Source of the DNA: Mycobacterium sp. IS-3022
GTDB taxonomy: Bacteria > Actinomycetota > Actinomycetes > Mycobacteriales > Mycobacteriaceae
Direction of reading: 5' to 3'
DNA length: 64,000 bases
Assembly: GCF_001500065.1 (NCBI RefSeq)
Contig: NZ_LQIN01000012.1
Span: 62,001-126,000, forward strand
The position numbers and the translations under genes were made by a program. Positions 26,764-34,385 of this stretch are shown in pieces. Each line of letters starts with the position of its first letter. Positions within the stretch are counted from its first letter, which is position 1. The notes beneath the pieces were generated by a model. The model saw only the letters and a list, made by a program, of their open reading frames with translations. It did no database searches and was not told the origin of the DNA.

Positions 26764-27569
26764 CCGGCGAACTGGAAGGCAAGGTTGCGGTCGTCACCGG
26801 CGGTGCCTCCGGACTGGGCGAGGGCCTGGTGCGACGATTCTGTGCCGAGGGCGCCAAGGTGGTCGTCGGCGACATCGACCGCGACGGAGGTGCACAACTC
26901 GTCGCGGATCTCGGGGACCAGATCCGGTTCATCGAAACCGATGTGGCAGAGGTCGATCAGGTCACCCGATTGGTCACGACGGCCGTCGAGGAGTTCGATG
27001 GTCTGCATGTGATGGTCAACAACGCCGGCGTGTCGGGCAAGATGTTCCCGAAGTTCCTCGACGACGATCTCGCGGACTTCCATCAAGTGATGGCGATCAA
27101 CGTGCTCGCGGTGATGGCGGGTACCCGTGACGCCGCCCGGCACATGTCCCGACACGGTGGCGGGTCGATCATCAACCTGACATCAATCGGCGGCATCCAG
27201 GCCGGTGGTGGGGTGATGACGTACCGCGCATCCAAGGCGGCCGTCATCCAGTTCACCAAGTCGGCGGCGATCGACCTGGCGCACTACGAGATTCGCGTCA
27301 ACGCGCTCGCGCCCGGCAACATCCGGACCGCGATCGTGCGCAAATCGGCGGTGGGAGAGGACCTTCAGCGACTGGCGGAGTTCGAGGAGAAGATCCGCGC
27401 GCAGATGCGCAACGATCGGCCGTTGAAGCGGGAAGGGACCGTCGACGACGTCGCAGAGGCCGCCCTCTACTTCGCCGCCGACCGATCGCGGTATGTCACC
27501 GGAACGGTGCTGCCGATCGACGGCGGTACCAGCGCGGGCAAGGTGATCGTGCGCAAGCCAAAACCATGA
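26760..27569 (+). CDS. Short-chain dehydrogenase/reductase
   Basis: A 269-residue classical SDR starting at the ATG at 26760 (MTGELEGKVAVVTGG). The cofactor loop is GGASGLGEG, NNAGVSG is near residue 90, and the catalytic site is TSIGG followed by YRASK near residue 160. DIDRDG after the second strand suggests NAD preference. It is the last enzyme of the ring-cleavage operon before the TetR gene. The longer open frame upstream is overlap with the hydrolase and is not used. Confidence 0.9.
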   Translation: MTGELEGKVAVVTGGASGLGEGLVRRFCAEGAKVVVGDIDRDGGAQLVADLGDQIRFIETDVAEVDQVTRLVTTAVEEFDGLHVMVNNAGVSGKMFPKFLDDDLADFHQVMAINVLAVMAGTRDAARHMSRHGGGSIINLTSIGGIQAGGGVMTYRASKAAVIQFTKSAAIDLAHYEIRVNALAPGNIRTAIVRKSAVGEDLQRLAEFEEKIRAQMRNDRPLKREGTVDDVAEAALYFAADRSRYVTGTVLPIDGGTSAGKVIVRKPKP

Positions 27570-27574
27570 CCGCT

Positions 27575-27596
27575 TTAAATCAGTCGCTTGACTTAA
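27575..27596. promoter_or_regulatory. Operator-like palindrome TTAAATCA-n6-TGACTTAA
   Basis: A 22-base palindrome with eight-base arms (one mismatch) and a six-base centre. It is markedly AT-rich for this DNA. It lies at the 5' end of the TetR reading frame and 20 bases before the better-supported GTG at 27617, so it looks like an autoregulatory operator rather than coding sequence. Confidence 0.65.
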
Positions 27597-27616
27597 CCGG
27601 CTGGCGGCGGTTGACT

Positions 27617-28276
27617 GTGACCGTGACCACCGCCAGAAGTGTGCGCACCGAGCGAGCCAGCATCACCCGCGAAGCCATCCTGGCCGCCGCCGAGCGGCTG
27701 TTCGCCGAACACGGTGTGTACGCGGTATCGAACCGCCAGGTCAGCGAGGCCGCCGGCCAAGGCAACAACGCCGCGGTGGGATACCACTTCGGCACCAAGT
27801 CGGACCTGGTGCGGGCGATCGAGCAGAAGCACCGCGTCTCGATCGAGCGGTTGCTCACCCGCATGGTCGCCGGGATCGGGGACTCGACCGAACTGCGCGA
27901 CTGGATTGCGTGCATGGTCTGCTCGCTCACCGAACACCTGGATCAGCTCGGGAACCCGACGTGGTACGCGCGGTTCGCCGCGCAGGCGCTGGCCGACCCC
28001 GCCTACCAGAAGATCGTCGTCAAGGACGCGCTGGCCTCACCGTCACTGCTGCAGGTCGTCGACGGCATCACCCGCTGCCTGCCCGACCTGCCCATGCCGG
28101 TTGTCGTCGAGCGCAACATCATGGTGCGCAACCTGATGATGCACACCTGCGCCGACTTCGAACGCGCCTTCGCCGAGGGCGCCGACATGCCCAGATCCAC
28201 GTGGAGTTCGGTGGCATCGGGGCTCATCGACGCGATCGTCGGGTTGTGGCGGGCGCCGATCACGGAGCAGCCCTGA
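27617..28276 (+). CDS. TetR-family transcriptional regulator
   Basis: With the GTG at 27617 the product is 219 residues. The DNA-binding domain spans about residues 12-58 (TREAILAAAERLFAEHG, then NRQVSEAAGQGNNAAVGYHFGTKSDL), followed by an all-helical ligand domain. An ATG at 27566, overlapping the previous stop, would add 17 residues that read through a near-perfect palindrome and lack family similarity; GGCGGCGG before 27617 supports the shorter form. It probably represses its own promoter and the ferredoxin-P450 genes that follow it directly. Confidence 0.88.
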   Translation: MTVTTARSVRTERASITREAILAAAERLFAEHGVYAVSNRQVSEAAGQGNNAAVGYHFGTKSDLVRAIEQKHRVSIERLLTRMVAGIGDSTELRDWIACMVCSLTEHLDQLGNPTWYARFAAQALADPAYQKIVVKDALASPSLLQVVDGITRCLPDLPMPVVVERNIMVRNLMMHTCADFERAFAEGADMPRSTWSSVASGLIDAIVGLWRAPITEQP

Positions 28277-28277
28277 G

Positions 28278-28472
28278 ATGAAAGTCGCTGTCGACCAAGA
28301 CAAATGCGTGTCCTCCGGGCAATGCGTGCTCAACGCGAGCGACACCTTCGACCAACGCGACGACGACGGCGTCGTGGTCCTGCTCGACGACAGCCCCTCG
28401 GGCATCCAGGCCGAGAACGTCCGCAAGGCGGCCGCGGCCTGCCCCGCACTCGCCATCCACATCGAGGAGTGA
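28278..28472 (+). CDS. 3Fe-4S ferredoxin, redox partner of the adjacent P450
   Basis: A 64-residue ferredoxin with Cys10, Cys16 and Cys55 (CVSSGQC and ACPAL). The middle cysteine of a 4Fe-4S motif is absent, so a 3Fe-4S cluster is expected, as in many actinobacterial P450 partners. It starts two bases after the TetR stop and ends 11 bases before the P450 start. Its role is to pass electrons from a ferredoxin reductase, which is not encoded in this window, to the P450. Confidence 0.94.
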   Translation: MKVAVDQDKCVSSGQCVLNASDTFDQRDDDGVVVLLDDSPSGIQAENVRKAAAACPALAIHIEE

Positions 28473-28483
28473 GAAAGACACCC

Positions 28484-29722
28484 ATGTCCGACACCTTGAC
28501 CGGAACCCCAGACGTGTCCGCGGACATCCCCGAGTACCCGATGGAGCGCGACGCCCGCTGCCCGTTCGCGCCGCCGCCCCAGATGCTCAAGATGGGCGAG
28601 GCCAAACCGCTGTCGCGGGTGCGGATCTGGGACGGCAGCACCCCCTGGCTGATCACCGGTCACGCGGTGGCGCGCGAACTGTTCGCCGATCCGCGGGTGA
28701 GCGTCGACGACCGCCGCGAAGGGTTCCCGCACTGGAATGAACACATGCTGTCCACCGTGCACAAGCGGCCGCGCTCGGTGTTCACCTCCGATGCCGAGGA
28801 GCACACGCGGTTCCGCCGGATGCTGTCCAAGCCGTTCACCTTCAAACGGGTGGAGGGTCTGCGACCGGCCATCCAGCAGGTGACCGACGAGTGCATCGAC
28901 AACATCCTCGCCGGCCCGCAACCCGCCGACATCGTCACCGGACTGGCGCTGCCGGTGCCCACGCGGGTGATCAGCGAGATGCTCGGCGTGCCTTACGAAG
29001 ACCACGAGTTCTTCCAGCACCATGCCAACGTCGGCCTGGCCCGCTACGCCTCCGCCGAGGACGGCCAGAAGGGCGCGATGAGCCTGGCGAAATACCTGAG
29101 CGATCTGGTCAAGGCAAAGATGGAGAATCCGTCCGAAGACGCGGTGTCCGACCTCGCCGAGCGCGTCAACGCCGGCGAGATCAGCGTCAAGGAAGCCGCG
29201 CAGCTGGGTACCGGGCTGCTGATCGCGGGCCACGAGACCACGGCGAACATGATCGGCATCGGGGTGCTGGCGTTGCTGGAGAACCCCGACCAGGCTGCGC
29301 TGCTGCGGGATTCGGACGACCCGAAATTCATCGCCAACGCCGTCGAGGAGCTGATGCGCTACCTGTCGATCATCCAGAACGGCCAGCGCCGCGTGGCCGT
29401 CGAGGACATCGAGATCGCGGGCGAGACCATCCGAGCGGGTGAGGGCATCATCCTCGACCTGGCCCCGGCGAACTGGGATGCCGGCGCCTACCCCGAACCC
29501 GAAAAGCTCGACCTCGGCCGCGACGCCGGCCAGCAGCTGGGCTTCGGCTACGGCAGGCATCAGTGCGTCGGGCAGCAGCTCGCCCGCGCCGAGTTGCAGA
29601 TCGTGTTCCGCACCCTGCTGCGGCGCATCCCGACACTGCGCCTGGCCGTCCCGATCGACGAGGTGCCGTTCAAACACGACCGCCTCGCCTACGGCGTCTA
29701 CGAGCTTCCGGTGACCTGGTAG
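28484..29722 (+). CDS. Cytochrome P450
   Basis: A 412-residue soluble bacterial P450. The I-helix oxygen-binding motif is AGHETTAN near residue 245, the ExxR pair is in EELMR near 289, and the heme-cysteine motif is FGYGRHQCVG near residue 352. The N-terminal part (CPFAPPP) resembles actinobacterial CYP105-like enzymes, but no subfamily can be assigned. It hydroxylates an unreactive carbon using electrons from the 3Fe-4S ferredoxin just upstream. The ATG at 28484 follows GAGTGAGAAAGACACCC. Confidence 0.93.
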   Translation: MSDTLTGTPDVSADIPEYPMERDARCPFAPPPQMLKMGEAKPLSRVRIWDGSTPWLITGHAVARELFADPRVSVDDRREGFPHWNEHMLSTVHKRPRSVFTSDAEEHTRFRRMLSKPFTFKRVEGLRPAIQQVTDECIDNILAGPQPADIVTGLALPVPTRVISEMLGVPYEDHEFFQHHANVGLARYASAEDGQKGAMSLAKYLSDLVKAKMENPSEDAVSDLAERVNAGEISVKEAAQLGTGLLIAGHETTANMIGIGVLALLENPDQAALLRDSDDPKFIANAVEELMRYLSIIQNGQRRVAVEDIEIAGETIRAGEGIILDLAPANWDAGAYPEPEKLDLGRDAGQQLGFGYGRHQCVGQQLARAELQIVFRTLLRRIPTLRLAVPIDEVPFKHDRLAYGVYELPVTW

Positions 29723-29760
29723 CCAGGCCCTTTTTTCACAGCCCGATTGGAGTGTCAACG

Positions 29761-30957
29761 ATGTCAGCACATTCAACGACTCCCGCCCGCCCCCTGAGCA
29801 CCACTCTTTATCCTCCCGAGGGGTTCGGTGCCCCCAAGCACCGAAAGGGCCACGCGATAGAGGAAGGCGTAACCGGATTTCCTGAGGGCACCGAGATCTT
29901 CTCTGCCGACAACCACATCTCGGTCGCCGACGACATCTTCTACGAACGCTTCCCCGAGGAGCTCAAGGGCGCCGCGCCGCGTATCTGGTACGAGGACGGC
30001 GCCTACATGGTCGGCATGAAGGGCAAGGCCTGGACCGGCGGCGATTTCGGCCGGGTGCTGATGCAGTACGACGACCTGGCCGGCGCCGCGTCCAACAACA
30101 TCGAGGCCCGTGTCCGGGAGCTCAAAGAGGACGGCATCGACAAGGAGTTGGCCTTTCCCAACGCCGTGCTTGCGCTGTTCCACTACCCCGATAAGGCCTT
30201 GCGCGAGCGCGTGTTCCGGATCTACAACGAGCACATCGCCGATCTGCAGGAGCGCAGCAAGGGCCACTTCTTCGGCGTCGGACTGATCAACTGGTGGGAC
30301 CCCAAGGGCACCCGCAGCACGCTCGAGGAGCTGAAATCGCTGGGCCTGCGGACGTTCCTGCTGCCGTTGAACCCGGGCAAAGACGACGAGGGCAACATCT
30401 ACGACTACGGCAGCACCGACATGGACGCGGTGTGGGACGAAATCGAGGAGGCCGGTGTGCCGGTCAGCCACCACATCGGGGAGACGCCGCCCAAGACGCC
30501 GTGCCAACACAACAGCGTGGTGGTCGGCATGATGGTCAACGTCGACTCGTTCCGCGAACAGTTCGCCAAGTACGTGTTCTCCGGCATCCTCGACCGTCAT
30601 CCGAAGCTCAAGATCGGGTGGTTCGAGGGCGGTATCGCCTGGGTGCCGACGGCACTTCAGGACGCCGAGCATATGTTCGCCTCCTACCGGCACATGTTCA
30701 ACCACCAACTCGAACACCCCGTCCGGCACTACTGGGACAACCACATGAGCGCGTCGTTCATGGTCGATCCGCTCGGGTTGGAGCTAATCGACAAGATCGG
30801 CGTGGACAACGTCATGTGGTCATCGGACTACCCGCACAACGAATCCACGTTCGGGTACTCGGAGAAATCGCTGAAAACCGTCGTCGACGCGGTCGGACCC
30901 GAAGACGCCACCAAGATCGTCAGCACCAACATCAAGAACTTCCTGGGGATCTCGTGA
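29761..30957 (+). CDS. Amidohydrolase-2 family metal-dependent hydrolase/decarboxylase
   Basis: A 398-residue TIM-barrel protein of the ACMSD/LigY-like amidohydrolase group. ADNHISVADD near residue 50 stands where the metal motif DxHxxE normally is; the glutamate position reads Val. Further ligands are probable in SHHIGE near residue 235 and the aspartate in WSSDYPHNE near 358. Relatives decarboxylate or hydrolyse ring-cleavage products without oxygen. It follows the P450 by 38 bases and overlaps the first M24 gene by four bases. The preceding open frame from the P450 end is not used; the ATG at 29761 begins the family-like N-terminus. Confidence 0.86.
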   Translation: MSAHSTTPARPLSTTLYPPEGFGAPKHRKGHAIEEGVTGFPEGTEIFSADNHISVADDIFYERFPEELKGAAPRIWYEDGAYMVGMKGKAWTGGDFGRVLMQYDDLAGAASNNIEARVRELKEDGIDKELAFPNAVLALFHYPDKALRERVFRIYNEHIADLQERSKGHFFGVGLINWWDPKGTRSTLEELKSLGLRTFLLPLNPGKDDEGNIYDYGSTDMDAVWDEIEEAGVPVSHHIGETPPKTPCQHNSVVVGMMVNVDSFREQFAKYVFSGILDRHPKLKIGWFEGGIAWVPTALQDAEHMFASYRHMFNHQLEHPVRHYWDNHMSASFMVDPLGLELIDKIGVDNVMWSSDYPHNESTFGYSEKSLKTVVDAVGPEDATKIVSTNIKNFLGIS

Positions 30958-32201
30958 CCGTGGTGTCTGCGGCGGCGTCGCTCAGCACATCCTTCGACAT
31001 ACCCGAACTGCCGGACCGCGCCCGGATGTACCGCGAATGCGGGGCCCGGCTGCGCGACTCGATGACCGAAAAGGGCGTCGACGCACTCGTTCTCATCGGC
31101 AACGGCAACGTCGTATACGCGACGGGTGTCAGCTGGCCGCTGCTCGACGCCGGGCTGTCCCACGTCGAACGGCCGGTGGCGATCGTGCTCGCCGACGACC
31201 CGCACCCGCATCTGTTCATGCCGCTGCGCGAGGGATCGGCCTCACAGTGCGAGGTGCCGGCCGATCACGTGCACGGCCCGCTGTACCTCGAATTCGACGA
31301 GGGCGTCGCTCAATTCGCGAAGGTGCTGGCCGACCTCGTGCCCGTCGGCGGCACCGTCGCGGTCGACGAGTTGACCGGTGCGATGCGCCGCGCGTCGAGC
31401 AGGCTGTTCCCCTCCGGTCCACCGTCGGACGCCGCACAAGTCGTGGGACCCGCCAAGTTGGTCAAGACGCCCGACCAGGTCTCGTGCGTCCGCAACGCCT
31501 GCCGCATCACCGAAGAAGCCATGGTGGATGTGCAGAAGGCGCTCGCGCCCGGGGTTCGCCAGGTCGACCTTTCGGCGGCGTTCGTCCGTCGGGCGTTCGA
31601 ACTCGGGGCGACGGCTAACATGCTCGAGGCCATCTGGCAGGTGATGCCGACGACCAAGACCAGCGGGTCTGTCTGGACCACCACCGGTGACCTCGCGCTG
31701 CCGCTGCTGACCACCGAACGCGAACTCGAACGCGGGGACGTGTTGTGGACCGACGTCAGCATCACCTACACGGGTTATTGCTCGGACTTCGGCCGCACCT
31801 GGCTGGTCGGGGAGGAGCCGTCGGACCGCCAGCAGGCGCAGTTCGAGAAGTGGCGGGAGATCCTGTCCGCGGTGCTGGCGGTCACCAAAGCCGGTGCGAC
31901 GTCCGGTGACCTGGCTCGCGCGGCCATTGCCGCCAACGGAGGCGACAAGCCGTGGCTGCCCCACTTCTACCTCGGCCACGGAATCGGCACCAATGCGGCT
32001 GAAATGCCGATGATCGGAACCGATCTCGGCGAGGAGTTCGACGACAACTTCGTGTTTCCGACCGGGATGCTGCTGGTGCTGGAACCGGTGGTGTGGGAGG
32101 ACGGTACCGGTGGTTATCGAAGCGAGGAGATCGTGGTGATCACCGACGACGGCTACCAATCGATCACGGACTATCCCTACGCACCCTACGGAGGGATCTG
32201 A
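30954..32201 (+). CDS. M24-family metallohydrolase (Xaa-Pro dipeptidase / creatinase-like)
   Basis: A 415-residue pita-bread-fold enzyme: an N-terminal creatinase-type domain, then the M24 catalytic domain. All five metal ligands are visible: Asp in WTDVSI, Asp in CSDFGRT eleven residues later, His in LGHGIG, Glu in LVLEPV and Glu in YRSEE. Members hydrolyse Xaa-Pro dipeptides, creatine or ectoine; in this catabolic setting an amide or conjugate of the substrate is possible. The GTG overlaps the previous stop. It is paired with a second M24 gene whose metal site is lost, suggesting a heteromer. Confidence 0.88.
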   Translation: MTVVSAAASLSTSFDIPELPDRARMYRECGARLRDSMTEKGVDALVLIGNGNVVYATGVSWPLLDAGLSHVERPVAIVLADDPHPHLFMPLREGSASQCEVPADHVHGPLYLEFDEGVAQFAKVLADLVPVGGTVAVDELTGAMRRASSRLFPSGPPSDAAQVVGPAKLVKTPDQVSCVRNACRITEEAMVDVQKALAPGVRQVDLSAAFVRRAFELGATANMLEAIWQVMPTTKTSGSVWTTTGDLALPLLTTERELERGDVLWTDVSITYTGYCSDFGRTWLVGEEPSDRQQAQFEKWREILSAVLAVTKAGATSGDLARAAIAANGGDKPWLPHFYLGHGIGTNAAEMPMIGTDLGEEFDDNFVFPTGMLLVLEPVVWEDGTGGYRSEEIVVITDDGYQSITDYPYAPYGGI

Positions 32202-33343
32202 TGGCACTCCAAATCCTCCCCGATGCAGCCGATCTGCGAAGGGGCCGCCGCGAACGCGCGCTGGCCGAGATGGCGGACCGCGACATCGACATTCTGGTGT
32301 TGGGCCGCCAGGCCAACGTCCGATACGTGACCGGTGCGCCGCAGCTCTGGGTCGCGGGCACCCGTCCCTTCGGGCCGATCTGCGAGGTCGTGCGGTCGAC
32401 CGGAGAGATTTACCTCAACAGCACTTGGGACGAGGGCATCCCCGACGAGATCCCGCACGACCACCTCTACGGGTTGGCGTGGAACCCCATGACACTTGTC
32501 GAGGTGCTCAAGGCGCTGCCCGGCGCTGCCACCGTCAAACGAGTCGGAACCGACTCGCTGACACCGACATTCGCCCAACTTCTGCCGATGGCATTCCCGA
32601 ACGCCGAACTGGTCGACGCCGAACCCGCGCTGCGGGCTGCCCGCCGGATCAAAACGGCCGAGGAGATCGCGGTGCTGCGCGGCGCGCTGGCAGTGGCCGA
32701 GGCGGCGCTCGAGGCGGCCCGAGCGGAGTTGTCACCCGGTGTCACCGAGCAGGCGTTGACCGGGGCGCTGATGGAAGCGATGGCGGCCGGCGGCGTCACC
32801 ACGCCCGCCACCCAGGACGGTGCGTGGGCGACCAGCAAGGAGCATCCGTGGCGGCGCGCCCGCGGCGACGGCCGCATCGAGAACGGCGACCTGGTCGCAT
32901 TCTCGGCGGGCGCATTGGCCGACGGTTATGTCGGCGAGGTCGGTCGCACCTGGCCGGTCGGTGACGTCGACGGATCAGCGGTGCCGGAACTCTACGACCG
33001 GTGGAACAGGTTGTGGGACAGGCTGCTAGCGGCCTGCCGTCCGGGATATCCGGCCAGCGACCTGCTCGCTGCGTATGAGGCGGCTGGCGAGCCGCTGCCC
33101 GCCATGCCCGTCGCCCACGGCCTCGGTCTCGGTCTCGATTCACCGGTCGTCACCCCAGCCTTGCGGGCGACGGCGGCCGAGGAGGTGCTCGAGCCCGGCA
33201 TGGTGCTCGCGGTCACCGGCTACGTCTGGCAGCAGGGTGTCGGCGCGGTCTTCGGTCGCGAGGCCGTGCACATCACCGCCGACGGGGGCGAGGTGTTGAC
33301 CTCCAGCGCGTTCTGGAGTGGTGCGGGCGTCGGAATCGGTTGA
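32201..33343 (+). CDS. M24-family protein with degenerate metal site (pseudoenzyme)
   Basis: A 380-residue paralogue of the preceding gene, with the same two-domain layout. Aligned by motif, the first Asp is Ser (FSAGALADGY), the second Asp is Glu (GEVGRT, same 11-residue spacing), the Glu of the EPG motif is Thr (LAVTGY), and the last ligand Glu is Arg (FGREAV); only the His (AHGLGLG) remains. It is therefore probably not a hydrolase by itself. The ATG shares one base with the upstream stop, which supports a stable complex with the intact partner. The reading frame is intact, so it is not simply decaying. Confidence 0.85.
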   Translation: MALQILPDAADLRRGRRERALAEMADRDIDILVLGRQANVRYVTGAPQLWVAGTRPFGPICEVVRSTGEIYLNSTWDEGIPDEIPHDHLYGLAWNPMTLVEVLKALPGAATVKRVGTDSLTPTFAQLLPMAFPNAELVDAEPALRAARRIKTAEEIAVLRGALAVAEAALEAARAELSPGVTEQALTGALMEAMAAGGVTTPATQDGAWATSKEHPWRRARGDGRIENGDLVAFSAGALADGYVGEVGRTWPVGDVDGSAVPELYDRWNRLWDRLLAACRPGYPASDLLAAYEAAGEPLPAMPVAHGLGLGLDSPVVTPALRATAAEEVLEPGMVLAVTGYVWQQGVGAVFGREAVHITADGGEVLTSSAFWSGAGVGIG

Positions 33344-33367
33344 CCAATGACTGCTTCTCCTTCTCCC

Positions 33368-33429
33368 CGCGAGCGTCCGTGTCTGCACACGACACGCCGT
33401 CAATCGGCGACATTTTGTGGTCGCTCGCG
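33368..33429 (+). repeat. Dispersed inverted-repeat element, copy B
   Basis: The same element as at 7497-7559: CGCGAGCG-CCGTGTCTGCAC at the left, ACACGCCG in the middle and GGTCGCTCGCG at the right. It is inserted between two co-directional genes, ending about 14 bases before the crotonase start, so it may affect transcript folding there. Confidence 0.7.
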
Positions 33430-33443
33430 GTGAAAGGACCACT

Positions 33444-34385
33444 GTGACAGGCCCGCCCGCTCCTGAGGACATCGTTCTCTACGCGAAGGACCCGTCGACC
33501 AAGATCGCGACGATCACGTTCAACCGGCCGGAGTACTTGAACGCACCCACGTCGGCGGCTCGGCTGCGATACGCCGACCTGTTGCGCGGCGCCACGGTCG
33601 ACGACGACGTCAAGGTCGTCGTGATTCGCGGTGTTGGAGAGGACTTCGGCAGCGGTGCCGATCTGCCGGACTTCATGGCGGGTGACGACGAGGCCCGGTT
33701 GGCCGAGTTGCGTGTCGACGATCCGGATGTCACGTATCCGCCGAAAGAGTCGTTCCGGCACGGCGCGACCATGGGCCAGTGGTACGCCAACGTCGCCGCC
33801 GGCAACCGGGCGCTGCAAGAGCTCAAGAAGATCAGCATTGTCGAGGCGAAGGGCTACTGCTACGGCTGGCACTTCTACCAGTGCGCCGACGCGGACCTGG
33901 TGATCTCCAGCGACGACGCGCTGTTCGGTCATCCGTCGTTCCGATACTTCGGGTGGGGCCCGCGGATGTGGACGTGGGTGATGACGATGGGGCTGCGGCC
34001 GTTTCAGGAGATGGTGTTCACCGGTCGACCGTTCACCGCCGACGAGATGTTCGGCTGCAACTTCCTCAACAAGGTGGTGCCGCGAGATCAGCTCGAGGCC
34101 GAGGTGGCCAAGTACGCGCACGCCTGCGCCCGAAACCGGCCGGTGGACAGCGTGTTTCAGCAGAAGATGTTCTTCGAGGTGGTCAAGCAGTTCCAAGGCG
34201 AATATCTGGGCAGCCTGTTGTCGGCGATGTTCGAGTCGATGGGCGGCTTCGCGCGACCCGACGGCGACGACTTCATGCTGGGGGATGCGATCGACGCCGG
34301 CCTCGCCGATGCCGTCAACGACAACGACGACAAGTTCCCGCCCGAGTTCCGGTTGAGCAAGTCGAACCGTAGGAAGGCGGATTAG
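33444..34385 (+). CDS. Crotonase-fold protein, long and atypical
   Basis: A 313-residue crotonase-superfamily protein starting at the GTG at 33444 after AAAGGA. FNRPEYLNAPT and DFGSGADLPDF give the CoA-binding and first oxyanion-hole segments. The second segment reads GYCYGWHFYQCADADL, and the two catalytic glutamates of crotonase are replaced by Tyr and Ser (FGHPSFRYFG). A large aromatic-rich loop (FGWGPRMWTW) follows. The protein is about 50 residues longer than usual. It sits directly before the double CoA-transferase with a one-base overlap. A ring-directed hydrolase or isomerase is as likely as a hydratase. Confidence 0.83.
   Translation: MTGPPAPEDIVLYAKDPSTKIATITFNRPEYLNAPTSAARLRYADLLRGATVDDDVKVVVIRGVGEDFGSGADLPDFMAGDDEARLAELRVDDPDVTYPPKESFRHGATMGQWYANVAAGNRALQELKKISIVEAKGYCYGWHFYQCADADLVISSDDALFGHPSFRYFGWGPRMWTWVMTMGLRPFQEMVFTGRPFTADEMFGCNFLNKVVPRDQLEAEVAKYAHACARNRPVDSVFQQKMFFEVVKQFQGEYLGSLLSAMFESMGGFARPDGDDFMLGDAIDAGLADAVNDNDDKFPPEFRLSKSNRRKAD

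Noticed and set aside
28043..29776. A 577-codon minus-strand frame over the P450
   Set aside because: Antisense of the ferredoxin and P450 genes, whose heme and cluster motifs are unambiguous.
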